Of a stretch of DNA of 64,000 nucleotides, positions 53,503 to 64,000 are shown in pieces. Source of the stretch: Cyrtodaria siliqua (taxonomy: Eukaryota > Mollusca > Bivalvia > Adapedonta > Hiatellidae); NCBI GenBank assembly GCA_037043455.1, contig JAWPHD010002634.1, positions 62,001 through 126,000 of the forward strand. Reading direction: 5' to 3'. Positions within the stretch are counted from its first letter, which is position 1, and every line of letters starts with the position of its first letter. The notes beneath the pieces were generated by a model, which was not told where the DNA came from, did not search any database, and was given only the letters and a program-made list of their open reading frames with translations. Both the position numbers and the translations under genes were made by a program.

Positions 53503-53955
53503 CGTCCGGTTGGGGCCAGATACAATGCGACAATGCGACACCCGACGATGCGACATCGCGACATTTGCGAGTTGTCGCATTGTCGGGTGTCGCATTGTCG
53601 CCCACGACAATGCGACATTACGTCGCATTGTCGTAATGTCGCCCACGACAACGCGACATTCTTTCAATTGTCTTTCAATTGTCGTAATACAATGCGACAT
53701 TACGACAATTGAAAGAATGTCGCGTTGTCGTGGGCGACATAACGACAATGCGACCTAATAGTGTCATAGTCGTGGGCGACAATGCAACACCCGACAATGC
53801 GACAACGCGACAATGCGCTACGACATCGCGATGTTGTATCGCAATATCGAGTTGTCGTATCGCAATGTCGCATTGTCGTATCACAATGTCGCATCGCGGG
53901 TGTTGCACTGTCGATCACGACAATGCGACATTGTATCTGGCCCCAACCGGACACC
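53503..53955. mobile_element. MITE packed with CGACAATGCGACA words, inserted in dispersed repeat
   Basis: Termini GTCCGGTTGGGGCCAGATAC and its inverse GTATCTGGCCCCAACCGGAC. The interior consists almost entirely of words such as GACAATGCGACA, TTGTCGCATTGTCG, GTCGCCCACGACAA and GACATTCTTTCAATTGTC in both orientations, forming many overlapping inverted repeats. Flanking GATACGTA (left) and GATACGGA (right) may be an imperfect 8-bp target duplication. It interrupts the repeat shared with 18058-18130. All open frames here are by-products of the words. Confidence 0.85.
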
Positions 53956-54144
53956 ATAGATACGGATGTTTATGTATTTTATACACACATTTTCGAGAGA
54001 TTGAACATAACACAAACAAACTCACAACTTGCATTATATGTCCATCTCTCAGCACTAATTTTGTCTTAAAAGTCAGAAGACGTGTCCGGTTACTTTTTTA
54101 ACACGCCTTAAAGTGAACAGTATAATACAATTATTTTACAAATT

Positions 54145-54435
54145 ATGGATAGAAAAAGAACAATGATGAAAACAAAAAAGGGAAGAAGGCATCAATTCGC
54201 CGCTGATAGTATAAACCCTATATCGTGTTCGTCCTCATTAAAACAGCATTACAAATGCCGAGAACGACGTTTGTCTAGCTGCTTCAAGTTGAACGAATTA
54301 AAACATGGATATGAAATCTATCAGCCGGAACTGTATGTCGGACAGATCTCATGGGCTGATTGTTCTCATGCTACACCGGTAGTCATCACTCCATGCCCCT
54401 TCCATAGTAAAGTTAGAATGTTGACAACCTGTTAA
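54145..54435 (+). CDS. Hypothetical 96-codon open frame
   Basis: ATG in MDRKRTMMKTKKGRRHQFAA, very basic at the start, with seven cysteines downstream (SCSSSLKQHYKCRERRLSSC; ADCSHATPVVITPCPFHSK; MLTTC). It ends with a TAA after TTC TGT (54433-54435 region). I do not recognise it. A 27-bp stretch around TCTCATGCTACACCGG is shared with an insertion in the retroelement at 58290, so at least part may be a dispersed repeat. No splice or promoter evidence; it could be chance. Confidence 0.2.
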   Translation: MDRKRTMMKTKKGRRHQFAADSINPISCSSSLKQHYKCRERRLSSCFKLNELKHGYEIYQPELYVGQISWADCSHATPVVITPCPFHSKVRMLTTC

Positions 54436-54449
54436 AAACTCAAACCTGA

Positions 54450-54845
54450 CTAGAATTTTAGGAAACTTACTTTATCATGTAAATAAACATGTCTGCTATT
54501 AAACATCAACAAGGAAATAGGGGGTTTAATACCTTCTAAGAAACATTTCTTCAGCTGTACACTAACACAGGCTCAAAGGTCAAAGTTATTTTTTACCCCT
54601 TGCAATTTCGTACCCTGTCTACTTTCACTTGTGAACTTTATATAAGAAACTGTCAAAACATGATGAGCTCCCTTTTCAAATATCAGCAACATGTCCAGAA
54701 TACAGTTACAGCCAAAAATATAACAGGAAATTGCACTTAAAAAGTTTTTAAAGAAAAATTAGATCAGCACTCTTTAATACAGAACTCCTTTCGATGCACC
54801 AGGCGAGCACATCCGTCTGATTTAGTGAAATTAAACCTTAACTGA
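54450..54845 (-). mobile_element. MITE-like family W, inverted copy
   Basis: Reverse complement of 47075-47540: GATGCACCAGGCGAGCACAT, ATATCAGCAACATGTCCAGA, ATACAGTTACAGCCAAAAAT, TTAATACCTTCTAAGAAACA. Confidence 0.65.
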
Positions 54846-55489
54846 GTTTCGCATTCGAGCAACTATTAAATCCTAGTTCTTTATCACTCTAAAGCGTGTG
54901 CAGTCACATTGAAGCTTCAACACGGCTGGTAATCATTGGGGCTACCTTCGTTCGGAGTGGTAAAAAGGTGCATCCTCATAAGTTGTCACTGATCTCCATA
55001 GCACTGGAATTATCTCTCTGGCATTGGAACTATCTCTTTAAAGAAATCGCGTAATCTCCAGGTGAAACATTCTCCATTTTATTATTTGTAAACAGACAAT
55101 ATACGGACACCAACTGGTTGATATTTGATATGTTCATGTCGATATGCAACGTAAATTGGTAAACAACTGGGAAATATCTAAGTGGCGACGATCAAGTTAA
55201 TAAACAACTGCAAAGTTCGAACGGGCTAAAAGTCCCTGGCGTCAAATAAGGCATCTTTCGAGACCCTTTTTGGCCGTGTGCGAAGCTTAAACATAACCAC
55301 ATACACGGAACTGCATTCCCGGTTTGTCATATCAAAACAAATAAAAAATAACGAAGAAATAGCAAAGCATACCCACCGTTTTTGGCTTTGGAACTACCTC
55401 GGAAGTGGCGATTGAGCACGTTTGCACTACTTTTGCATATACTTCCGTTTTGCATATACCTCCAAACGGAGGTATCTCCACTGATTACC
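54846..55489. other. Stretch with no gene seen
   Basis: GCACTGGAATTATCTCTCTG and GCATTGGAACTATCTCTTTA are a short tandem duplication (55003-55042), and TTTTGCATATACTTCCG-like words repeat at 55430-55460. Nothing else supported. Confidence 0.4.
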
Positions 55490-55740
55490 AGCCGTGTTAA
55501 AGATAACCAGTAGGCCATATTATCTAACCAGTAGGCCATATTGCCTGCTGATCGTTCCAAGTCGGTAACCCTGTCTTCACCACTCTTTGGGGTTGTATAT
55601 GGTCCTTTTCATTGTATATTTAATTTGCTCGTTGTTTGTGGTACAGTGCGAGCCTACGGTGTCATTGCTGCTTTTCGGTGCTGTGGTTTTATATAGACCA
55701 TTTTTTCTCATATATATAGTTTATATTTCAGCAGGTTTTT
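55490..55740 (+). repeat. Dispersed repeat shared with 61420-61640
   Basis: Common words: AACCAGTA..TATT, TCGGTAA.CC..TCTT..CCA.TCTTT, TATTTAATTTG, GGTACRGTGCGRRCCTACG, TTTTTCTCAT. A 26-bp unit (CTAACCAGTAGGCCATATT) is tandemly doubled at 55503-55545. Function unknown. Confidence 0.6.
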
Positions 55741-55856
55741 CCATCCAAATTTTCTAAAAATCTGGAATAGTAAAATAGCTGCCGAGTGAACACATAGCAT
55801 GTGGTGCATGTGGGGCATGTGGTGAAGCAATAAGAAAGTCAAGCATAATGTGTGTG

Positions 55857-55985
55857 TGTCGTCTCCAAGTTTCGAAGACGTACCGTACAGTATGTAACAA
55901 TAACTGTCGTCTCCAAGTTTCGAACACGTACCGTACAGTATGTAACAGTAACTGACGTCTCCAAGTTTCGAACACGTGTAACTGA
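55857..55985. repeat. 48-bp tandem repeat, left part
   Basis: Two and a half copies of GTCTCCAAGTTTCGAACACG + TACCGTACAGTATGTAACAG + TAACTGAC. The array stops at CACGTGTAACTGA and resumes at 56631. Confidence 0.88.
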
Positions 55986-56630
55986 GGTCGGAATCTACAG
56001 TTTTCTCTGAAATTCAGACTATATTCAGACATGTACACTATTTACGTTAAATAACTTGAATTCTATTTTTTTAAACTAACAAACATGCCCTGTTCCTGAA
56101 AGACCATATAGTTTCCTCTCAAATTATAGCAAATACATGCTAAAAAGCAACAGAATCAGTTTTCCTGCCTACAAATACAATTCATTTACCCCACCCACTC
56201 AGCACTCAAAAAAAGGAAAACATGACATTTATAGACACACGGCAGCATATACCTGTCCCTTATTTGAGATATAACACATCCATAATTGAATGACAAACAC
56301 TCCAAATTGTCATAAAAATGCTATTTCTGCATACCTTATCCGGCTTTTTTTTCCGTAATCTTATGTCGAATGCAGAAATGCAGGAAATGATAAAATAAAG
56401 CTACCATTTACAACATAGCCACCAGTTACTAGTTTCTGTTTACAGCCTCTATACCGGTCACAGTACATGTTTACACCAAAATTAACTATTATGTCATACT
56501 AAGTCAAAAACACCACATTTGTGGATTTCTTTTTTATTGTCTAGCCTGTACATGGCTTTTAATCTCTTAGATTTCTGTTTTATAAGAAATTCCCCATGGA
56601 CATTCATTCGAAACTAAGGAGTCTCCCCTT
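55986..56630. mobile_element. Probable insertion splitting the 48-bp tandem array
   Basis: About 645 bp between two parts of the same array. The right edge reads, inverted, AGGGGAGACTCCTTAGTTTC, close to the terminus AGGGGGCACTCCTCTG of the MITE at 30707-31338; the left edge (GGTCGGAATCTACAGTTTTC) is a poorer match. Classification is tentative. Confidence 0.5.
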
Positions 56631-56725
56631 ACGTCTCCAAGTTTCGAGCACGTACCGTACAGTATGTAACAGTAACTGACGTCTCCAAGTTTCTAACACG
56701 TACCATATAGTATGTAACACTGGCT
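56631..56725. repeat. 48-bp tandem repeat, right part
   Basis: Two further copies of the unit at 55857-55985 (CGTCTCCAAGTTTCGAGCAC, TACCATATAGTATGTAACAC). Confidence 0.88.
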
Positions 56726-56964
56726 GCCGAGAAGATGTATCAGTAATTCATTACAATTGTTTGTTCATTTCGTTTAATTATATAACATGTATAAGTTCAT
56801 AAAACATGTGTGAGGTATAATACAAAATTACTTATGTAAAGAACTCTTTCCATCATTAGTTATTTCGTTGGCACTTTGTATTTACAGTCAAGTTAGTTTA
56901 TTGAAAACCATGCAATAATACTATATAGTTTAAGCTTAATTTTCTAAAGAAACCTATATGACCT

Positions 56965-57130
56965 TGTTTTAATCACTCTCGATGTCTTCCTGAGTAGAAC
57001 CAGTACTAAACAAATGTAGGTTAAGTGTCTTGCTCAGGGACACAAGACATATGGTTATGGACGAGATTGGACCCATAATTTTCGATCATGGGTTGAACGC
57101 TCTACCACTAGACCCAGCGCTCCACTTGGT
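56965..57130 (-). mobile_element. Degenerate tRNA-derived SINE
   Basis: The minus-strand head AGTGGAGCGCTGGGTCTAGT + GGTAGAGCGTTCAACCCATG resembles the SINE at 50160-50322. The B box is decayed (GGGTCCAATCTC). The body TTAGTACTGGTTCTACTCAG and the end ATCGAGAGTGATTAA are the same. A SINE-like 3' word (CGTTAAACAC) on the plus strand at 57228 may belong to another copy. Confidence 0.7.
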
Positions 57131-57234
57131 ACTGTTTGGCAGTTTGTCTTTTGTTCCACTGTGTACTGAATTCCTAAATTACACACACATCTCCAAACGT
57201 TTAACTTCTTATTGCCGTTAAAAGTCACGTTAAA

Positions 57235-58330
57235 CACTATTTTTCTAAAGCTTATGACAACTCGGGTATTATTAATATTATGTGATCAATTAAAAATTCA
57301 CCTTCTTCATAAAATATGCAATAAACATCAAAATTCGTCTATAAAAATTATGACTTTTCCAAGCTATACAGAACCTTACCACAAAAGTGCATCAAAGACA
57401 AGCGTATTGCTCTCTTAAAAGAACAAACTACATTTTGGGTCTGTAACAATAGTAAGGCGTATTTACTAACGGTAGGTTGGACAGTTACACTATGTGAACT
57501 TGCCAAGAAGTTTGTGAAGCACCTTTGTTCCTATTTGATAAAAATATTTTCGTCAGGTATGGTATTATTGTTTATAGACAAAGTGTTGGCATACCTATGA
57601 GTACTCACTGTGCACATATTTTCGCAGATTTGTTTTTGTATTGCTATGAAAGAAATCATAATTACATATCAAAAACGTTGGCATTTTTTTTCTTTTCTGA
57701 TATGGTTAATAATATCTGTCCTAAAGAAAAAATTTCTGATACCGTCGCTTATTTTCTCGATTTACATATCTCTATTGAAAATAGAAAAATAATAAGCAAA
57801 GTCTAAGACAAGAGAGATGATTTTAATTTTGATATTATTATTATTATTATTTATCCCCACTTAGATAGAGATAGTTACTCGAGCAACCTCTTATGGGGTC
57901 TATGTTTCTCAACATATTTGTATGTTTTTTTTCTAGAGATTGTAGTCGAATTGAGGACTTCAATATTCGCAACCTTTGTATAACTCAAGAGCTACTCCAC
58001 TTCTATGGTGACGTGATTTACAAACTTCGTAGGATCCTTGGTCATAATCACTTTCATAGAATCTTTATTAACCGTGTTAACAAGTTTATCAAAAGCGGTT
58101 ATGAACCTATCGTTTTTTCAACGCACTGCATATTTTTAGTGGTTGACCCATTTATAGTTCGCCACTATGCTTTCCTCTTTGACTGTGCGATGACCGTTTG
58201 CAGCCGTGACTCGACTGACATTTCTCATACCGGAAGCAAAAAAAAAACACGACGCCTGCGCACTGACGATAATAATGGAGCTGACGAATCTCATGCTACA
58301 CCGGACAAACTGTGGACCCTATGAAGACGT
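57235..58330 (+). pseudogene. Retroelement R, copy d: reverse transcriptase core and C-terminus
   Basis: The longest R copy. Plus-strand pieces in shifting frames: YDFSKLYRTLPQKCIKDKR (RT motif A region) at about 57345-57400, FLFDKNIFVRYGIIVYRQSV then GIPMSTHCAHIFADLFLYCY (57526-57650; family form GIPMGTNCAP.LADLF), TVAYFLDLHISIENRKI and, after a stop, DKRDDFNF. Next come CSRIEDFNIRNLCITQELL, YGDVIYKLRRILGHNHFHRI and FIVRHYAFLFDCAMT. The box usually reading Y-x-D-D is lost in a deletion after TLAFFFFSD. About 40-50 residues are also missing after QELL, and a foreign segment of about 120 bp interrupts the C-terminus at 58197-58305. The RT clade is undetermined; this ORF type is common in marine invertebrates. 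Confidence 0.75.
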
Positions 58331-59570
58331 CTGCCTAAATCCTCAAAGGACGATAACGTTTGATGTTTATGTTTTCTATGTTTTCTAAATTACGTTTTAG
58401 TGATTTAGCTGTATTCCTCCATATTCGTATTTATTCGCGTTGTTTTTTTTCATTCAAGGATGTATGTCTATTTTTGTCGTATTTAATAGAATTTGTTCTT
58501 TCAGAAACATTCCCTTTTCGGTTTGTTTTTGTTTTTATAACTTAATGCGTTTTCATAAGTAATTGTTTTAAAATGGTAAGATGGTATTTTGTCAACAATT
58601 AAAATAACGCCAGTTCTTCGATATCTCCGCCCTAATTGAGGGTTATTTTATTATTTTCTAAGCGAAGTATTAAAATTACTTACCATATATTACAAACAAC
58701 TTATATCATTATACAAACGTATTGCTTTGAACAAATTTAATGTTTGTCATTGACAAGAATTGGCTATTCTTTTATTGTCTAAAAACCGCTGACATGTGTT
58801 CACAAAGGAGTGTTATTCTCAAACAGGAGTATTCCAAATTTCGCAATTTTTAAACTACCTCCCTCTTTATTGAAATGAGAACGATTTTCGATAACCTACA
58901 AATATATGTTCCCATCCTATTTGATTTATTTTTTATCACCGACTTTGTCCCCAGCAGGGGTTTGGAATTAAAGGAAGATAGATAGATGACTATATAGCAT
59001 TATTATTGGTCATATCTATATCACTTTATCATTGAACCCGAACAAACACGGCTTTGTATCTCGTCTATGGAAATGACGTGCATTTTATGTGCTAAATTTA
59101 TTTTGCTCAGTATATTATAATACAGTTGCACGTGCTATTTTTTGTTGGAAGTATCTTATTGGTTTGACTGGTTGAAATGGATAAATGATTGACAAATGGC
59201 GTCATGTTAATTATATGTGTGTCATCAATTTTTCAAATTTAAATCCCTTGATTCAAATAAAACTTACTAATACGTACAACTGTACTCTTAAGTCTTCATC
59301 ATACCTGAAAATGAACACTTTGTTTTGCATATTAAAAATGTAAAGTGGTAATTTAAAGAGGCTTGCCTCTAGAATTAAAATAAAGAAGCAATCAAATAGA
59401 TCTAAACATATTTTGTGAATAATTTATACATGACAAAACCACTGTTGTCCCCCATGTCCGACCAGGGTACGTTTTAGTTATGTTACGTCTGGATTAATAC
59501 ATATAGTTACCATGTTACATCAATGGACCTTTGCTTTTTTCGTTTTATTGTTTTATTATAGGGTTAACTG
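58331..59570. other. Stretch without gene; degraded 3' region of retroelement R at its start
   Basis: 58331-58380 still matches the R 3' region (CCTCAAAGGACGATAACGTT). The remainder is AT-rich with no supported gene. AGATAGATAGATGA at 58977 follows CCCCAGCAGGGGTTTGGAAT, possibly a retroelement tail. Confidence 0.45.
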
Positions 59571-59574
59571 TATT

Positions 59575-60545
59575 GCAATTTTGAATTTTGCGACAGTATA
59601 TCAGTCGTTTAACGTTAAACATGATTTGCGACCATTAAACGACTGACATATTGTCGCAAACGCCGTTATTAAAGCATAGTTTGTGACCATTAAACGACTG
59701 ACATATCGTCGCAAACGTCTTATTAAATCTTGATTTGCGACCATTAAACGACTGACATATCGTCGCAAACGCCGTAATTAAAGCATGATTTGCGACCATT
59801 AAACGACTGACATATCGTCGCAAACGCCGTTATTAAAGCATGATTTGCGACCATTATACGACTGACATATCGTCGTAAACGCCGTTATTAAAACATGATT
59901 TGCGACCATTAAACGACTGATATACTGTCGAAAACGTCGTTATTAAAGCTTGATTTGCGACATTAAACGACTGACATATCGTCGCAAACGCAGTTATTAA
60001 AGCATGATTTGCGACCATTAAACAGTAAACGACTGACATAATTTCGCAAACGCCGTTATTTAAGCATGATTTGCGACCATTAAACGACTGGCATATTGTC
60101 GCAAACGCCGTTATTAAACCATGATTTGCGACCATTAAACGACTGACATATCGTCGCAAACGTCGTTATTAAAGCATGATTTGGCATGATTTGCGATTAT
60201 TAAACGACTGACATATTGTCGCAAACGTCGTTATTAAAGCATGATTTACGACCATTAAACGACTGACATAATGCCGCTATTAAAGCATAACATGCGACCA
60301 TTAAACGACTGACATATCGTCGCAAACTCCTTATTAAAGCATGATTTGCGACCATTAAACGACTGACATATTGTCGCAAACGCCGTTATTAAAACATGAT
60401 TTGCGACCATTAAACGACTGACATATACTCGAAAACGTCGTTATTAAATCATGAGTTGCGACCATTAAACGACTGACATTTTGTCGCAAACATCGTAGTT
60501 AAAGCATGATTTACGACCATTAAACGACTGATATACTGTAGCAAA
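59575..60545. repeat. 55-bp satellite, about 17 copies
   Basis: The unit contains AAAGCATGATTTGCGACCAT, TAAACGACTGACATATCGTC and GCAAACGCCGTTATT. The period is 55 bp, not a multiple of three, yet minus-strand frames of about 100 codons occur because stops are rare in all frames. Some units have partial deletions or local duplications (CATGATTTGGCATGATTTG near 60175). Isolated from the other satellites. Confidence 0.93.
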
Positions 60546-62760
60546 AGTAAAAATGTAAATAATGTTTAAACCATTTCTAACGCATTTCATTGTTCTTGAC
60601 AGTTTTACTCCCAAACGCAATCAAATAAAATGTAATGACGTCACATTTTTGAAGATTGAACGTCACATGACTGGATTTGGGACGGATTATGCATTATTTC
60701 ATAGTCTCAACTGTTTGAATGTCAACCAGTCGGATTGCAGGATGTTTGGCAAGTGAGTTAGTCTTGTTTTATTACCAATATGCGTGGCTTTCAAATAGAA
60801 TACCGCTTAATCCGGAGCTAGAGTGAATGAAAGTTGTTGCACCTTATAATTACCTCTCATGAACAAACTCAATAAAACCTAGTCTGCTACTTTTCTATCT
60901 TGTTTGCGTTTGTTGCTTCCAAGGAATCCCCTTGTCAGTATATACATATATATAACATAACAAAAACATACTTTAGTGTGATCACCCTAGAGCCTGGTTT
61001 AAACATCCAGCAGCCCTTTTACTTCTGGCAGTTCCAAGGCAAAACATCTGTTGTCAACATTTTTTTATGTTTGCGGTATCTATTTGCTTCTATGATTGTA
61101 ACATGTCTTTTTTTTGTAATAACATTATGTTGTTTTTTTGTTGTTTTTTGAAAAACTGAGAATTATTTTAGTTGAAGGAAACCCGTTTGTCATTTTCTCA
61201 TTTGGTGTGGTTGATCAGTATAATTCTGGATACATCCCGATGTGTTAATATTTATTTATTTGTTATATATCTTTACAAAACATTTGAAGTGTATCGTTTG
61301 TTGGCTTCTCTGAATGCTGCATTATCTTGTTATTTGATGTGACGTACTTTTATTAGCACTGTCTTGTTAATTAATTTGGGCGCTGAAGACAGGAACATGT
61401 CGAGGTTATGTACACATACAATCAGTTTAAGCTAACCAGTATGTTGTATTGTCTACTGAAATCGGTAAACCCATCTTAACCATTCTTTATGTTGTGTATT
61501 GTCATTTTCTTTGACTATTTAATTTGATGTTATATAACTTGTGGTACGGTGCGGACCTACGATGCCATTGCGCTTGGGTGCTCTACACTTTCTATAGGAC
61601 AGTTTTTCTCATTTGCGTGAGTTAATACGACCATTTGTTACCCTCTAGCGACAAGATATTTAGCCGTGTAATGTATAATCTAGCTACATTCGTGTCAAAA
61701 TCCATTATATGATCAAACATAATAGCATTCTCGCCCTCGATCGATACTAGTATCATCTCTCGTGTTTGGCGCTTGGAATGATCGGGGAAAAGGTAGTCCG
61801 GTCAGGTGATTTGCATATATATATAGCCAGGGACCAAAACCCAGGTTTTAGGACCCAATCTAGAACCAAACCTTCCTCAAAGGTGTGTTTTATATTTCTA
61901 TGTATTTTAAAAGGGTCCCCAAAGGTTCGTGAATCCCTAAATGTATTAGGATTATATGCACACCGAATTACCGCACCGCGGATGAAGTCCTGAAAAATCG
62001 GGAGGGCACCTGCCGAATATCAGTGATGAATTTGAAAAATTCGAAATGACGTCAGTATGATATAATAGTTGTGATGTGTGGGTGGTTCGTGTATGATTGA
62101 TACTTGCGGGAATATACCGACGTGCAGGATTCGTAGTTTGCGGTGATATAGTATATCAATTATACACGTTACATGTAGGGCATCTTTGTTTCGAAATATA
62201 TTGGTTTTGCTATACGTTATGTTTGCTGCGCTATGATTGGATGCACCATAATATATACACTGACATTCGCTACATATACACTATTTAATGTTTGTACTTG
62301 TATCTTACAAATCCCATATAAATACATGAATACATTAAATTCGTTAAATCAATATTGATATAGAGTCATGAACAGACTCAGTAAAACAGAGTCTGCTACT
62401 TTTCTCCCTTGTTTGTGTTTGTTGCTTCCAAGGGATCCCTTTATCAATACGTATTGACATTCACACTAGCGTTTGTTTAGTGCTGTGTGGCGACTGTAAA
62501 CGACGTCCCGACTACAAATCAGTAGTGTTATTACTTACTGGTCATTTGTGATTATCAAGCTCAATCGTTGTGGCTTTAAAGTAGAATACCGCTTACACCG
62601 GTGCGAAGGGGAGTGACAGGTGTTGCACCTGATATTACCTCTCATGAACAGACTCAATAAAACTGTCTGCTACTTTTCTCTCTTGTTTGTGTTTGTTGAT
62701 ATCCACGGGATCCCCTTTCCAGTATGTATTTTCTATGGTAAATGCGTGTACAGGTACCTG
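60546..62760. other. Mixed dispersed repeats, no gene identified
   Basis: Three copies of the GTCTGCTACTTTTCTCTCTT + GTTTGTGTTTGTTG repeat (60840-60960, 62365-62455, 62630-62725), each followed by GGRATCCCYTT..CAGTA; a copy of the 55490-type repeat at 61420-61640; no coding exon with support. The copies share the lead-in GAATACCGCTTA..CCGG.GC near 60800 and 62586. Confidence 0.55.
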
Positions 62761-62774
62761 ATAAAGTGAATCCT

Positions 62775-63800
62775 CAAAAACCAAAAGCCTTGTCTGCACT
62801 AGAAGAAACTATAACCACCAACCAGTCTTTTTTGAGAATGATATAATACAAGACTTAGCGTCACATTGTCACCTTGGATTAACAATTCAGTCAAATGCAA
62901 CTTGGTCGCATCATATAGAAAATATATACGAAAAAGCATGTGCACGATTAAACATTCTAAGAATGCTCAAATACAAACTTGACAGACATTCTCTATTAAA
63001 AAGATATATCGCATTTATAAGACCTATACTTGACTATGGCGATTCAGTATGGGATAACTGTACGCAGGGAGAATCTGACCTATTAGAGAGCGTCCAAGTT
63101 GAAGCAGCACGAATAATAACAGACCTCCGGTGCAATTCCTCTAGATCATACTTATATACCGAATTGAACTTAGAAACATTAGCAAAAATAAGAAAAGATC
63201 ATACACTTGTAACTATTTACAAAATAATTCAGGGCATAAGTCCAGATTACATGTATAACTTAATCCAGCCATATCTACTCGTAAACAATAATTATAACCT
63301 TCGAACTTCAGGATTAAACTTACGTCTCCCTCATTGTCGTACAACATCATATTACAACAGCTTTCTACAGAGTACATTAGATTGTGGAATACTTTACCAT
63401 GTTTACCGTTAGACGCAAAAAACGCACCATCTGCTGAACAATTTAAGCAAAAACTTAAGGCTATTGAACATAGGACTAACAGTCCATATCACTATATATC
63501 ACTATAATATAGGAAATAGGAATGATGTCAATTAAGAAATAATTCAAGTAATCAAAATAAGCATTTATTTGACCATTTCTTGACAGATATAACAGTATGT
63601 CCGAAATGTGGCAATCAATGTGAGGACAATACTCATTTCTTTTTCAACTACCCACTGTATATGACCTACTTGATACCCTAGCGAATCTTGTTGATGTCAC
63701 GCATATCAACATTGACTTGATACTGAATGGCAGTTCCAATCTAGACGATACTACGAACTCAGAAATTGTGCTTATTGTCCACATATACATCAAGTGTACC
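62775..63800 (+). pseudogene. Non-LTR retrotransposon, 5'-truncated, reverse transcriptase C-terminal part
   Basis: The plus-strand frame from about 62819 reads PVFFENDIIQDLASHCHLGL, TIQSNATWSHHIENIYEKAC, LKRYIAFIRPILDYGDSVWD and LLESVQVEAARIITDLR, the thumb and connection region after the RT catalytic box in CR1/L2/Rex1-like and similar non-LTR elements. The frame shifts near 63375 (LWNTLPCLPLDAKNAPSAEQ continues in another frame), then stops occur. A CPKCGNQCEDNTHFFFNYPL zinc-knuckle-like end follows at about 63598-63660. The 3' end is not clearly seen; (TATG)n words at 63820-63850 may mark it. The element is truncated and inactive. Confidence 0.82.
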
Positions 63801-64000
63801 AGGATATTTTCATAGAATTATAGATGTATGTATGTATGTGTATATGTATTTTCAAATATGCTTTGTCACATGCTAGACGAAATTTACTTTTTATCATCTT
63901 TCTTCCTTTTTTTTGGAATCTTTTCTTTTTTTGTTTGTTTGTTTTGTTCTCAATTATCTTAAATTCCAAGATTAACTATTGGTTGCAGAAACTCATACTT

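Noticed and set aside
53307..54101. Several overlapping ORFs rich in MRHCDT-type residues
   Set aside because: All are translations of the CGACAATGCGACA words in different frames and strands of one MITE.

Overview
This is a eukaryotic, AT-rich, repeat-dominated window, most likely from a bivalve mollusc. The host assignment is inferred from repeat content: a block with the 'ATGTCCCCGAAGGGACGGGG' plus 'CGTCCGTCC' layout, a SINE body of the kind widespread in molluscs ('GAGGCACCTGGGG'-type region near 50.43 kb), several tRNA-headed SINEs, and a P-element/THAP9-type transposase. No bacterial gene, operon or CRISPR array is present. Most long open frames are by-products of tandem repeats.

Layout. 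0-5.4 kb: a P-element-type transposase gene, intact until it is split by a 5'-truncated retroelement, itself split by a second repeat with a 660-bp higher-order structure. 5.4-7.8 kb: little-known sequence, an inverted repeat and a ~100-bp tandem repeat. 7.8-14.7 kb: two adjoining satellites, a 42-bp unit (about 127 copies) and a 57/60/63-bp unit. 14.7-20.8 kb: a mosaic of MITEs and palindromes containing two plausible coding exons on the minus strand. 20.8-30.3 kb: dispersed repeats, a retroelement tail, SINEs and a degraded non-LTR retrotransposon. 30.3-42.0 kb: a second, diverged copy of the 7.8-20.8 kb block (same order and orientation), with shorter satellites and several new insertions, including a Tc1-like element with TA target duplication. 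42-59 kb: MITEs, hairpins, SINEs, two more retroelement tails and a striking MITE packed with CGACAATG-type words. 59.6-60.5 kb: a 55-bp satellite. 62.8-63.8 kb: the 3' part of another non-LTR retrotransposon.

The best candidate for something new is a small, apparently secreted-protein gene on the minus strand, present once in each copy of the duplicated block (19509->17724 and 38104->36389, perhaps ending at 15205 and 34313). The signal-peptide-like first exon is almost invariant (1 change in 120 bp). The second exon differs at 11 of 130 positions, 8 of them amino-acid changing, and keeps its splice sites. A second theme is how this locus evolves: MITE-internal words have expanded into minisatellites, and palindrome arms have been gained or lost between the two copies, in one case with a 6-bp microhomology at the breakpoint.

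Limits: all alignments were made by eye. Family names are given only where protein motifs or terminal repeats plus target duplications support them. The possibility that the two blocks are uncollapsed haplotypes of one locus has not been excluded.
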